Assembly (NCBI RefSeq): GCF_014648995.1
Contig: NZ_BMSE01000020.1
Location: 100,259-164,258, forward strand
Direction of reading: 5' to 3'
Length of the DNA stretch: 64,000 nt
From: Streptomyces massasporeus
Lineage (GTDB): Bacteria; Actinomycetota; Actinomycetes; Streptomycetales; Streptomycetaceae
Within the stretch, counting starts at the first letter, position 1; each line of letters starts with the position of its first letter. Shown one piece after another: positions 7,845 through 15,510 of the stretch. The translations under genes and the position numbers were made by a program. Under the pieces are notes generated by a model. The model searched no databases, was not told the DNA's origin, and was given only the letters and a program-made list of their open reading frames with translations.

Positions 7845-8758
7845 GAGGCCTGTGCCAGCAGGGACAAGGAGCGGGATGTGGCCAGCACGGAGGCGTAGGC
7901 GGCGACCAGAGTGGGGTGGTAGACGATGTCGAACACCTCGTCGGGGGGTCCCTCGGGCATCGTCCGCAGGGCCGGCATCGCGCCGTCGGGCTGCTGTGCT
8001 GCGGCGAAGCCCTCCCAGGCCCGTTCGTCCAGGGTGGGGTGGGGCAGGCAGGCGTCGACCACCAGCAGTTCGCCGAGCAGGTCCCAGCGTTCCAGGTCCA
8101 GCCAGTCGTCGATCCAGACCGGCAGCCAGGTCGCGAGGTAGTCGGCGGTAGCGGGCGGCAGACCGTCCGGCCTCTCCCCCCAGTCGGTCAGGTGGAACAC
8201 GTTGTGCGTGACGTCGTAGGCGATGTGCCCTTCCACCGTCCAGGGCTCGGGGGTGCGCGCCAGCCAGGTCGTGTCCCTCGGTTCCGGCTCCGGCGGCCGC
8301 GGCGGGAGGCCGAATCGGCGCTGGAACGCGGACAGGCCGAGCCGCCGGGTGGGGGTCGCCTCGAATGCCGCCCAGCTGTCCAGCCGGTGGTTCAGGACGG
8401 CTGCCCGCTCCACCTCCGGCTGGCTGTAACCGAGTTCCTTGAACGGCAGGTACACCTCGAAGGGGATGGGGGAGATCGGCTCCGTGAGCTGCCCCCGGAC
8501 GAGCATGCGGCCGCCGTCCAGCGTCTCGCGCCAGGCGTGGTCGAGGAGTTGTTTGGCCAACTGCGCCTGGCGCGACCCCGCGACCCCCTCGCGGAACAGC
8601 ACCTTGCAGATCATGGCCAGTTCGCCGATGGGCTTGAAGCGCTCCAGGAAGCCGATCTCCGGGTCGACATCGGGTTCCAGCTGGAATCCGTCGCGGTGGG
8701 CCCACAGCCATTCCAGGGCGTCGGCTCCGACCTTGTGGATCAGGCGGGTGTCCGTCAT
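7841..8758 (-). CDS. Unknown ~300-residue protein, THxVFHLTDWG family (first copy)
   Basis: 305 residues, Trp-rich, mostly helical by eye, no signal peptide. I take it to belong to an actinobacterial family listed, from memory, as DUF6895. Motifs shared with the neighbouring paralogue in the same order and spacing are KPIGELA (42-48), PTRRLG (136-141), TWLA (164-167), EPWT (171-174), THNVFHLTDWG (184-194) and YHPTL near the C-terminus. The conserved His and Asp residues could form a binding or catalytic site. It overlaps both neighbours by 4 bp. No function is known to me; a toroidal helical fold is only a guess. Confidence 0.75.
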   Translation of the reverse strand: MTDTRLIHKVGADALEWLWAHRDGFQLEPDVDPEIGFLERFKPIGELAMICKVLFREGVAGSRQAQLAKQLLDHAWRETLDGGRMLVRGQLTEPISPIPFEVYLPFKELGYSQPEVERAAVLNHRLDSWAAFEATPTRRLGLSAFQRRFGLPPRPPEPEPRDTTWLARTPEPWTVEGHIAYDVTHNVFHLTDWGERPDGLPPATADYLATWLPVWIDDWLDLERWDLLGELLVVDACLPHPTLDERAWEGFAAAQQPDGAMPALRTMPEGPPDEVFDIVYHPTLVAAYASVLATSRSLSLLAQAS

Positions 8759-9717
8759 CCCAGCACTCCTTGTCCGCCGGGCCGGTGGTGCGTGACTGCA
8801 CGGGCTTCGTCGCCCAGACGCCGGGTGGTCAGGGTCGCCGCGAAGGCGGCCATGAGGGTGGGGTGGTAGTGGGAGAGGAAGTCCGGGCCGCTGTCGTGAT
8901 GGGCTCCGGTCCCCGACTCCGGAATCGCGCCGGAGGGGTGCTGTACCCCTGCGACGCGCGTCCAGGCCTCCTGGAGGACGGTGGGTTCGGGCAGTACGGG
9001 CAGACTCGCCGCGACGGCGAGCAGCTCGCAGCCGAGGTCCCACATCCCGGCGTCCAGACAGGTGTCGAGCCAGGGCGGCAGCCAGTCGGCCAGGTAGTCG
9101 GCCAGGTCCGGCGGCACGTTTTCGGTCCCGGCGCGTCCCCAGTCGGTGAGGTGGAAGACCACGTGGGTGAGGGAGTAGCCGGACGACTGCTCGAAGGTCC
9201 AGGGCTCGGGCAGCCCGGCCAGCCAGGTGCGTTGCAGCGCCTGCGGCATCGCCTCGGGTTCCCGGACGCCGCTGCGCACCTCCGCGTTCAGGACGCCGAG
9301 CCGCCGGGTGGGCTCCTGCTCGGTGAGCTGCCAGCTGCGAGTGCGGGCCACCATGGCGGTGGCCGCCTCGTACCCGGGGTGCCGCAGGCCCGCCGCGGCC
9401 ATGGCGGCGTACACCTCCAGGGGGTACGTGGCGAAGGGCTCCAGTCGCTGCAGGCGCATGAACAGCTCGCCCCTGCCGGTCTCCTGCCACGCAAAGGTCA
9501 TCAGGTCGGCCGCGCATGCGTGGAGCGGATCCGGGGGCGCGGTGTGCCGGGTCACGGTCGCGCACACCTGGGCCAGCTCTCCGAGCGGCTTCCAGCTGCG
9601 GTTCACCTGTCCGTCGGCGGCCAGCGCGTCCTCGCCCAGCGCGAACTGCGCGCGGTGCGCCGACACCCACGCCAGCGCGTCCTCGGCCACCTGCCGTGTC
9701 CCCCGTGCGTCCCTCAC
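8755..9717 (-). CDS. Unknown ~300-residue protein, THxVFHLTDWG family (second copy)
   Basis: 320 residues, starting at GTG 9717, which overlaps the upstream stop (GTGA). It is a diverged paralogue of the next gene: KPLGELA (43-49), PTRRLG (136-141), TWLA (164-167), EPWT (171-174) and THVVFHLTDWG (184-194) sit at the same residue numbers. It differs most at both ends, with a longer C-terminus ending HHRPGGQGVLG. Two different copies in one operon suggest a heterodimer or two successive steps (inference). No signal peptide or membrane segment. Confidence 0.75.
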   Translation of the reverse strand: MRDARGTRQVAEDALAWVSAHRAQFALGEDALAADGQVNRSWKPLGELAQVCATVTRHTAPPDPLHACAADLMTFAWQETGRGELFMRLQRLEPFATYPLEVYAAMAAAGLRHPGYEAATAMVARTRSWQLTEQEPTRRLGVLNAEVRSGVREPEAMPQALQRTWLAGLPEPWTFEQSSGYSLTHVVFHLTDWGRAGTENVPPDLADYLADWLPPWLDTCLDAGMWDLGCELLAVAASLPVLPEPTVLQEAWTRVAGVQHPSGAIPESGTGAHHDSGPDFLSHYHPTLMAAFAATLTTRRLGDEARAVTHHRPGGQGVLG

Positions 9718-10409
9718 GCGAACGCTCCCGCCCGCGTCAGCCGTGCCGCACTCACCTGCAGAGCCACGAGCGGGTCCTGACCGCCCATCAATTCCACGAA
9801 GTCCAGGCCGTTCTCGAGTCCCAGCGTCTGCGGTACGCCCTCCAGCAGGGTCAGCCAGCGTCCGGCGCCGGCCGCCTGCCGCCAGTCCCTGCGGCGCACC
9901 GCGCGCACGAAGCCCCGGGCGACGTCGACCGGACGGTGCCGGGCCGCGCGGGCCACCGCGCAGTCCTCGCCCGGGACGGCGAGGGCAGCCAGCACCGCGA
10001 GCTGGTGTGTCAGGACTTGCCAGGTAGCGCCCTCGAGCCAGGCGGCGTCGGGTTCCTGCCGCGGGCCGCCGACGTACCCCGGATCGTGCCGCCGCAGCGT
10101 GTGCCGCATGGCCCAGTGGCTCCACAGGACGGTGGGGGCGGCGTCGTCCCCGGGCGGGTAGGCCTCCACCGCCTTCCTGAATACGGCGAGTTCGTCGGGC
10201 AGAGGTGGGGTGTGCAAAAGGGTGCTCGGCAGCAACGCGTCGGCTCCCAGCACACGTACGGCCGCCGGCGCGAGGCCCTCCGCTTCCCCGTCGGCCCGCT
10301 CCAGGGCGGCCGCACGAGCGTGGTCCCCGCTCCGAAGAGCGGAGACCACACCGGAAGCGAGGTCCTGCACCGCGCCCTTCAAGAGGGACGAAGTGCCTGA
10401 CTGCTCCAT
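9714..10409 (-). CDS. Unknown 231-residue helical protein
   Basis: ATG at 10409 follows AGGAG, 20 bp after the stop of the 62-residue peptide gene. The protein is Ala/Leu/Arg-rich and helical, with a Trp-containing middle (APTVLWSHWAMRHTLRRHD) and no membrane segment or cofactor motif I recognise. It is coupled by GTGA to the first THxVFHLTDWG gene. Position between the peptide and the paralogue pair suggests a partner or binding protein. I do not recognise the family. Confidence 0.65.
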   Translation of the reverse strand: MEQSGTSSLLKGAVQDLASGVVSALRSGDHARAAALERADGEAEGLAPAAVRVLGADALLPSTLLHTPPLPDELAVFRKAVEAYPPGDDAAPTVLWSHWAMRHTLRRHDPGYVGGPRQEPDAAWLEGATWQVLTHQLAVLAALAVPGEDCAVARAARHRPVDVARGFVRAVRRRDWRQAAGAGRWLTLLEGVPQTLGLENGLDFVELMGGQDPLVALQVSAARLTRAGAFA

Positions 10410-10429
10410 GAATCACTCCTGTCGGTTCA

Positions 10430-10618
10430 CTAGCCCTTCTTGGGGCGCGGGGTGGGCGGCGACAGAAGCAGACCGTAGCCGCCCTTGAACAGGGCAAGTG
10501 CGGCGCACTCGCGGCTGTCGCGGTAGATGCCGTCGGCTTCTGCCGGGTCGAGTGCGGCCTCGATGTCGGCACTCTGGATGCCCGTCAGTTCCCTGGTGAC
10601 CTTTTCGGTGGCAGTCAT
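10430..10618 (-). CDS. 62-residue peptide, possible precursor peptide
   Basis: ATG at 10618 has AAGGAG 10 nt upstream (AAGGAGATGGTGCA then ATG). The N-terminal half is acidic and leader-like (ATEKVTRELTGIQSADIEAA); the C-terminal half is different: one Cys (RDSRECAALAL), then FKGGYGLLLSPPTPRPKKG. The two-part composition, small size, leading position and strong ribosome site resemble a ribosomal natural-product precursor, but no modification enzyme of a known RiPP class lies nearby. It could equally be a small structural or regulatory protein. Confidence 0.7.
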   Translation of the reverse strand: MTATEKVTRELTGIQSADIEAALDPAEADGIYRDSRECAALALFKGGYGLLLSPPTPRPKKG

Positions 10619-10729
10619 TGCACCATCTCCTTGACTGAAGCGGATGCTTTCCTCTCTAGTGCACCTGATAGGGACAAATCATGCCAACTTACCCAGGAGT
10701 TTATTTGTGTCACTTGTTCAACATCTAGC
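10619..10729 (-). promoter_or_regulatory. AT-rich leader of the 62-residue peptide gene
   Basis: About 110 bp clearly less GC-rich than anything nearby, including a run rich in A/T around 10680-10725. It lies directly upstream of the peptide gene's ribosome site and is the likely promoter. I could not place a convincing -35/-10 pair; TTGGCA on the minus strand is a possible -35. Confidence 0.45.
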
Positions 10730-10882
10730 TCATGAGTGTTCACGTTTGTGGTAGTTGCCGACGAAACAGCACATCTGCTCAGCGCACGCCGCGACCCCGC
10801 ACGGCTCCGCGCAGATGTGTTCCGCGGCCCGCTCGACGGACACGTGCTCGACCGGAGCGAAGAACGCCTCTCCGGGCAGCAT
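10730..10882 (-). CDS. Candidate 50-residue cysteine-rich protein
   Basis: An open frame from ATG 10882 (GGAG 6 nt upstream) to TGA at 10730. Third codon positions are about 84% G/C, as in real genes here. The C-terminal half holds five Cys in 18 residues (ICAEPCGVAACAEQMCC) followed by FVGNYHKREHS; the N-terminus has an FF motif. The Cys spacing (C-x3-C-x4-C-x5-CC) suggests a metal or Fe-S site and faintly recalls WhiB-like proteins, but spacing and length do not fit that family. It lies 111 bp before the 62-residue peptide gene on the same strand. Confidence 0.5.
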   Translation of the reverse strand: MLPGEAFFAPVEHVSVERAAEHICAEPCGVAACAEQMCCFVGNYHKREHS

Positions 10883-11130
10883 CGCCTGCTCCGGCTCCGG
10901 TGGCTCCGGAGGAGTGACGGTGGGTGCGTAGCCACTCGGCGGCCTGCGGGTGGAAGACGGAGCTCTGCTCGACCGCCCAGCCCACCCTTCCCAGGCGGCC
11001 GTCTCGTGACGTCCTGCTGTCCGGGGAGCTGCGCGACGAGGCGTGGGCGCGGCGCCGGCCGGGGTGACTGGTTCGGCTCCGGCTGGGGAACCCGTCGATC
11101 GCTGTACCCACCGACTCCCTGGAGAGGGCC

Positions 11131-11664
11131 ATGAGTCTGTTGCGTGTGCTCGGCCGCCCCATGCTGGCCTCGATGTTCCTCGCGGGCGGCATGAACTCCG
11201 TCCGCGACCCGAAACAGGTCGCCGACGCCGCCGAGCCTGTCGTCCAACCCGTCACCGAGCGCATCCCGGCACTGCCGGACCGCACCGAGCAGGTCGTACG
11301 GCTCAGCGGCGCCGTACAGGTCGTCGCGGGGCTGATGCTGGCCACGGGGCGCGTGCCGCGCCCGGCCGCGCTGGCCATCGCCGCCACGCTGGTGCCCACG
11401 ACGCTGGCGGGGCACCGGTTCTGGGAGGCGGAGGACCCCGAGGAGCGGGCACAGCAGCGCATCCACTTCTTCAAGAACATGTCCATGCTCGGCGGGCTGC
11501 TGATCGCGGCCGACGACACCGGCGCCCGCCCCTCGGTGGTCTGGCGTGGCACGCACGCCGCCCGCGGGGTGCGCCGCGACGCCGGTCTGGTGCGCCGCTC
11601 CGTCCGTGCCACCGCACGGCCGGCCGCCGCGGCCGGGCGCATCCGGGCCAAGCTCCCCGCCTGA
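11131..11664 (+). CDS. DoxX-family membrane protein
   Basis: 177 residues behind GGAGAGGGCC. The first 120 residues show the DoxX pattern: RPMLASMFLAGGMNSVRDP, then VVRLSGAVQVVAGLMLATG, ALAIAATLVPTTLAGHRFW and KNMSMLGGLLIAA, giving four short membrane helices. DoxX proteins act as membrane partners in redox or detoxifying complexes. The C-terminal 45 residues are basic and Ala-rich. The gene is followed after 77 bp by a (frameshifted) hemerythrin gene, which would fit a role in oxygen or nitric-oxide stress. Confidence 0.8.
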   Translation: MSLLRVLGRPMLASMFLAGGMNSVRDPKQVADAAEPVVQPVTERIPALPDRTEQVVRLSGAVQVVAGLMLATGRVPRPAALAIAATLVPTTLAGHRFWEAEDPEERAQQRIHFFKNMSMLGGLLIAADDTGARPSVVWRGTHAARGVRRDAGLVRRSVRATARPAAAAGRIRAKLPA

Positions 11665-11741
11665 ACCGCGGGCGCGGCACCGGCGGGAGTGCACGTTAAC
11701 CCCGGGGGGCCGGGGGGACCCGAGCGCTGGAGGTGAAGGAC

Positions 11742-12309
11742 ATGGGACACGGAGGAAACGTCATCGACGAGCTGGTGACCGATCACCGCGAGGTCGAGGA
11801 GATGTTCGGCAGGATCGAGGCCCTGCCGTCCGGTCACCAGGACCGCAAGGTGTACGCCGACCAGGTCACGATGGAGCTCGTACGGCACTCGGTGGCCGAG
11901 GAGGCCTACCTCTACCCGGCGGTACGCGAGCACGTGGCCGGTGGGGACGCCCTCGCCGACCAACCAGGAGCTCAAGGACCACGCCACGGCCGAGCAGATC
12001 ATGAAGGATCTGGAGAGCTGTGACGCGGGCGACGCCGACTTCGACCGGCTGATGGGCATGCTGATGAGCGAGATCCGCTCGCACATCGCCGACGAGGAGG
12101 GCAACCTCTTCCCGCGGCTGCGGCAGGCCTGTCCGATGGACACGCTCAGCGAGCTGGGCGACAAGGTGCGCAAGGCGAAGAAGACCGCTCCGACCCGGCC
12201 GCACCCGGCGGCCCCCGACAAGCCTCCGGCGAACAAGCTCCTGGCCCCGGGCACCGGGATGGTGGACCGGCTGCGTGACGCGCTGAGCGGCCGGGGCAAG
12301 TTCGAGTAG
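11742..12309 (+). pseudogene. Hemerythrin HHE-domain protein split by a frameshift
   Basis: The coding signal runs from ATG 11742 (GGAGG 8 nt upstream) in one frame to about 11960, then continues in another frame to TAG at 12307-12309. Frame one gives DHREVEEMF and RHSVAEEAYLYPAV; frame two gives QELKDHATAEQIM and HIADEEGNLFPRL. Together these are the His/Glu ligands of a cytoplasmic hemerythrin-like di-iron four-helix bundle. The switch coincides with a tandem ACCA duplication at 11959-11966; removing one copy restores DQELKDHA. The product as read would stop at 12023, having lost half its ligands. A sequencing error is possible. Confidence 0.8.
11959..11966 (+). repeat. ACCA tandem duplication (frameshift site)
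   Basis: ACCAACCA replaces an expected single ACCA and shifts the hemerythrin frame by four bases. Confidence 0.75.
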
Positions 12310-12326
12310 GCCGGTCACCGCGCTGT

Positions 12327-12362
12327 GCGGGGCCCGTCACCCTTCCGGGCGACGGGCCCCGC
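12327..12362. terminator. Bidirectional terminator
   Basis: A perfect 12-bp stem, GCGGGGCCCGTC (12327-12338) with GACGGGCCCCGC (12351-12362), and a 12-nt loop. It lies between the hemerythrin gene and the convergent glycosyltransferase gene. Confidence 0.8.
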
Positions 12363-12437
12363 TGTCGTGTGCATGGGGCCGGGGGCTTCGTGTGCGTGGG
12401 CCGGGAGGCGTCGTGTGCGTGGGGCCGAGCCTCGGTG

Positions 12438-13511
12438 TCATGACCGCAGCGGTTCCCTGACCGCCGGGCGGGGCGCGGGCGCAGGCCCGGCGCTCTGGAA
12501 CGAGGTGTGCGGCCGGGCCCTGCGGTGCACGAGCCATCCGCGCAGCCAGTGCCAGGTCGCGGCGGGTGGGACGAGGGCGCTGGTGACCGTCATGGTGAGC
12601 ACCTCGTCGCGGGTGCCCGGCCCGGGCGTGATGCGGGCGAGGGCGAACTCGGTGGTGCCGGCCAGCCACAGGGCGGCGCAGGCCGTGGCGGCCCGGTGCC
12701 GGCCGAGCAGGGCGCAGCCGAGGGCCGTCACCCCCGCTCCGGTCACCGCCAGATGCAGGGGCAGGCGCCCGCGTGGGGTCTCCGCCCGGCGCCACCAGTG
12801 CCGGCCGTGCAGCCGGGTCATCAGCACGTCGTCGGCGTTGCCGGCCTGGAGCCGGACGGAGATCCAGCGCCCGGCCTCCCGCACGGGATGGGTGGTGGTG
12901 CGCCGGCCGCCGGTGAGCGTCCAGCCGGCGTCGAGCATGCGCAGCGCGAGGTCGGCGTCCTCCCGGAAGGCCTGCCCGAAGCGTTCGTCGAATCCCCCGG
13001 TGGCCACCAGCGCGGTGCGACGGTACGCCGTGTCGGCGGTGATCCAGCGGGCACCGGCGAGTCCGGCCGTGTCGCGTTCCCAGTCCGTGGGGCGCCGGTC
13101 GGCGGGCAGGGGCACGTCGATGCGGGCGGTGCTCCCGGCGGTGCGCCCGGTCGCCGCGGCCAGGTCCAGGACCAGGTCGTCGCCCCAGGTGGGGCCGGGG
13201 ACGACGTCGTCTTCGAGGAAGACGATCCAGGGCACGTCACCGGCGGCCCGCCAGCCGAGGTTGCGTGCGGCGGCGGGTCCGCGCGCCCCGCCGGGCACGA
13301 CGATGGTGCGCTCGCGCAGGGACGGCGGGACGGCGGCGGTGAGGGGCGTCCGGGCCGCTTCGGGCCGGTCGTCGACGAGCACCACCCGGACCGGGCCGGG
13401 CCCGGTCGCCTCGGCGAGGGCGTGCAGGCAGGCCCTCAGAGCGGGACCGCCGAGGGTGGGGACCACGACGGCGTACGCGACGTCTCGGGCCGGGGCGTGG
13501 GGTCGGGTCAT
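12438..13511 (-). CDS. Glycosyltransferase family 2, membrane-associated
   Basis: 357 residues. The GT-A fold is clear: VVVPTLGG (residues 15-22), VLVDDRPE, ARNLGWRAA, then FLEDDVVPGP as the metal-binding DxD-like site, and FREDADLALRML as the acceptor-side acid. Two hydrophobic segments near residues 255-300 (LAVTGAGVTALGCALLG and ATACAALWLAGTTEFAL) anchor it to the membrane. With the nucleotide-sugar epimerase upstream on the same strand it probably builds a surface polysaccharide or glycolipid. The acceptor is unknown. Confidence 0.85.
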   Translation of the reverse strand: MTRPHAPARDVAYAVVVPTLGGPALRACLHALAEATGPGPVRVVLVDDRPEAARTPLTAAVPPSLRERTIVVPGGARGPAAARNLGWRAAGDVPWIVFLEDDVVPGPTWGDDLVLDLAAATGRTAGSTARIDVPLPADRRPTDWERDTAGLAGARWITADTAYRRTALVATGGFDERFGQAFREDADLALRMLDAGWTLTGGRRTTTHPVREAGRWISVRLQAGNADDVLMTRLHGRHWWRRAETPRGRLPLHLAVTGAGVTALGCALLGRHRAATACAALWLAGTTEFALARITPGPGTRDEVLTMTVTSALVPPAATWHWLRGWLVHRRARPHTSFQSAGPAPAPRPAVREPLRS

Positions 13512-13651
13512 CGCGGGACTCCGGCGTCGTCGGATCGGAAGCCGAGCGGGGCGGCGACGGGCGGCCCGTCGGTCACCGGGGCGGGGGCGGGCTGGGGGAA
13601 GCGGGCGCTGGTTCCGGGGAGGGGCATGGGGATGCGGGCCTTTCGGCGGTT

Positions 13652-13822
13652 GGGAGACACCCGGGCGTGGTGGTGGGTCGGGAGACACCCGGTCGTGGTG
13701 GTGGTGGGGGGACACTCGGGCGGGGTGGTGGTCGGGAGGCGCCGGGACTCCGCGATCGGGACGCCCACGGACGCGGTGGCCGGGAAGCACACGGTCGCGG
13801 CGGTGCGGGGGTGCCCGGGCGG
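13652..13822. repeat. Degenerate tandem repeat, about seven 24-28 bp units
   Basis: Seven consecutive blocks begin with GGG and most continue A-x-AC-x-C..CGG..G-rich: 13652, 13680, 13708, 13734, 13758, 13782 and 13807. The first two share GGGAGACACCCGG and TGGTGGTGG; later units diverge. The array fills the gap between the glycosyltransferase and the epimerase, abutting the epimerase stop. On the minus strand it would read as Pro/Arg/His-rich sequence; I do not count it as a gene. Confidence 0.6.
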
Positions 13823-14788
13823 TCAGTCCTCGGTACCGGCCTCGCGGAACCAGGCGATCGTGCGCCGCAGCCCCTCCTCGGCACGCACCTGCGGGTCCCA
13901 GCCGAGCTTGTCGCGGGCCAGCGTGATGTCCGGGCAGCACACGGCCGGATCGTCCACCGGGCGGTCGATGTGGCGGATCTCCGAGGGAGACTCGGCGAGT
14001 TCGATGACCAGGCGTGCCAGGTCGAGCATGGTGATCTCGGTCGGGTTGCCGATGTTGACGGGGCCGCGCAGGCCGTGTGCGGCGGCGGCCAGGATGCCGC
14101 GCACGGCGTCGTCGACGTAGCACAGCGACCGGGTCTGGCGGCCGTCGCCGGTCACGGTGAGCGGCTCGCCGGCGAGGGCCTGCCGTACGAAGGTCGGCAC
14201 CGCGCGTCCGTCGTGGGCGCGCATCCGGGGGCCGTAGGTGGTGAACAGCCGCACGATGCAGGTGTCGGTGCCCCGGGCGTCGGCGTGGGCGGTGGTCAGC
14301 GCCTCGCCGAACCGCTTGGCCTCGTCGTGGACGCTGCGCGGGCCGACCGGGTTGACGTCGCCCCAGTAGCGCTCGTCCTGGGGGTTCTGCCGCGGGTCGC
14401 CGTAGACCCCGGAGGTCGAGGCGAGGACGAAGCGGGCGCCGGAGGAGTGCGCGAGGTCCAGCGCGTTGCGGGTGCCGGTGCTGCCGGTCTCCAGGGTGTG
14501 CAGCGGCAGGCGCAGGTAGTCCGCCGGGGACTCGGGTGAGGCGAAGTGCAGGACGAGGTCCGGCGGCCGATTGATCCGAAGGCCCTCGGCGACATCGGCC
14601 TGGACGAGTGTGAACCCGGGCTGTTCGAGCAGCGGCGAGATGTTCTCGGGCCGGCCGCTGCTGAAGTCGTCCACACAGGTGACGGCCGCGCCCGCACCCA
14701 GCAGGGCGGCGCACAGATGGGAGCCGACGAACCCGGCGCCGCCGGTGACGACGGCGTGTTCCCAGTTCCGCGAGAGGGCGGTGGTCAT
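13823..14788 (-). CDS. NAD-dependent nucleotide-sugar epimerase/decarboxylase (SDR), altered catalytic Tyr
   Basis: 321 residues. Extended-SDR features: TGGAGFVGSH (15-24, NAD binding), VDDFSSG, HFASPESP (81-88), LASTSGVYGDP (122-132), RLFTTYGPRMRAHDGR and TGDGRQTRSLCYVDD. Sequence context resembles UDP-glucuronate decarboxylases. The catalytic YxxxK is HDEAK here: H154 replaces Tyr while K158 is kept (codon CAC at 14327-14329). Its product would feed the glycosyltransferase downstream. Whether it is active, acts differently or is impaired cannot be decided from the sequence. Confidence 0.85.
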   Translation of the reverse strand: MTTALSRNWEHAVVTGGAGFVGSHLCAALLGAGAAVTCVDDFSSGRPENISPLLEQPGFTLVQADVAEGLRINRPPDLVLHFASPESPADYLRLPLHTLETGSTGTRNALDLAHSSGARFVLASTSGVYGDPRQNPQDERYWGDVNPVGPRSVHDEAKRFGEALTTAHADARGTDTCIVRLFTTYGPRMRAHDGRAVPTFVRQALAGEPLTVTGDGRQTRSLCYVDDAVRGILAAAAHGLRGPVNIGNPTEITMLDLARLVIELAESPSEIRHIDRPVDDPAVCCPDITLARDKLGWDPQVRAEEGLRRTIAWFREAGTED

Positions 14789-14982
14789 GTCGGTCTCTCC
14801 TCCGTCGGCGGCGGCGCGGCACGACGGCCGTGCCTCGGGCCGGCGAAAACGGGCCGGAGGGCCGTCGAGCCACGCTCAGCCTCCGCCCACCGTGCGGGCA
14901 CGGCACGGTCGCCTACGGCAAACCGGTGAGTGACGGAGGGTGAGGTGAGAGGTGCGGCCGGGAAAGGTCCGCGTGATGTGCG

Positions 14983-15510
14983 TCAGGCGATCAGCCTGCG
15001 GCCCGGGTTCAGCCGGTCGAGGAGCTGGGCCTGGTGCAGATCGGCGACGGGGGCGAGCAGGTCGGGGTGGCGCAGCAGGGCGGCGGCGTTCCGGTCGCTG
15101 TCGTCGGGGGCGACGAGCCGGCGGAACTCGGCCCGTGTGCCGGTGCTGTGGCTGCCGTCGGCGAGAGCGGCGACGGCCCGGGCCGCCAGCTCCTGGTCGG
15201 TGAGCAGGCAGGCGGCCCAGCTGGCCACGACCTCGTCCACCCAGGTGCGCCAGGCGTGTGCGTCCGTGTCGTCGCCGAGGGCCGCGTCGGCGCCGGTGAC
15301 CCAGTCGAGCCGCCCGGAACCGCCGGGGCCCGACACGCCGAGCAGGGCGGCGTCCATCGCCGTCGGGTACCTGAGCCAGGCCGCGACCGTCACGGCCTGC
15401 CGGGCCTGGACCTCGCACAGGGCGGAGGCCAGCGCGCCGCCGGAGGCGGGGAAGGCGCGGGTAAGCCACTGGGCGGTCGCCGCGATGACAGGGGAGAGAT
15501 CTGCTTGCAC
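14983..15510 (-). CDS. Hypothetical protein
   Basis: 175 residues from GTG 15510, the first start that excludes an Arg/Pro-rich upstream extension. The protein is helical, Ala/Leu/Asp-rich and has several Trp (AQWLTRAF, DWVTGADAAL, AWRTWVDEVVASWAACLL). No signal peptide or motif is recognised. The ribosome site is weak, so the start is uncertain. It is upstream of the epimerase gene, 194 bp apart on the same strand. Confidence 0.55.
   Translation of the reverse strand: MQADLSPVIAATAQWLTRAFPASGGALASALCEVQARQAVTVAAWLRYPTAMDAALLGVSGPGGSGRLDWVTGADAALGDDTDAHAWRTWVDEVVASWAACLLTDQELAARAVAALADGSHSTGTRAEFRRLVAPDDSDRNAAALLRHPDLLAPVADLHQAQLLDRLNPGRRLIA

Noticed and set aside
10730..10882. Assignment of the Cys-rich frame to the WhiB family
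   Set aside because: It has C-x3-C-x4-C rather than C-x2-C-x5-C, and lacks the G[VI]WGG turn.
10732..11134. Plus-strand open frames in the leader before the DoxX gene
   Set aside because: Arg/Pro-rich, no ribosome site; the minus-strand Cys-rich frame has better codon use.
13508..13792. 94-codon minus-strand frame overlapping the glycosyltransferase start
   Set aside because: It consists mostly of the degenerate GGG-rich repeat read as Pro/Thr/His, with no ribosome site; treated as repeat, not gene.
13652..13822. CRISPR-like array
   Set aside because: Units are contiguous and drift in length and sequence, without constant repeats and unique spacers.
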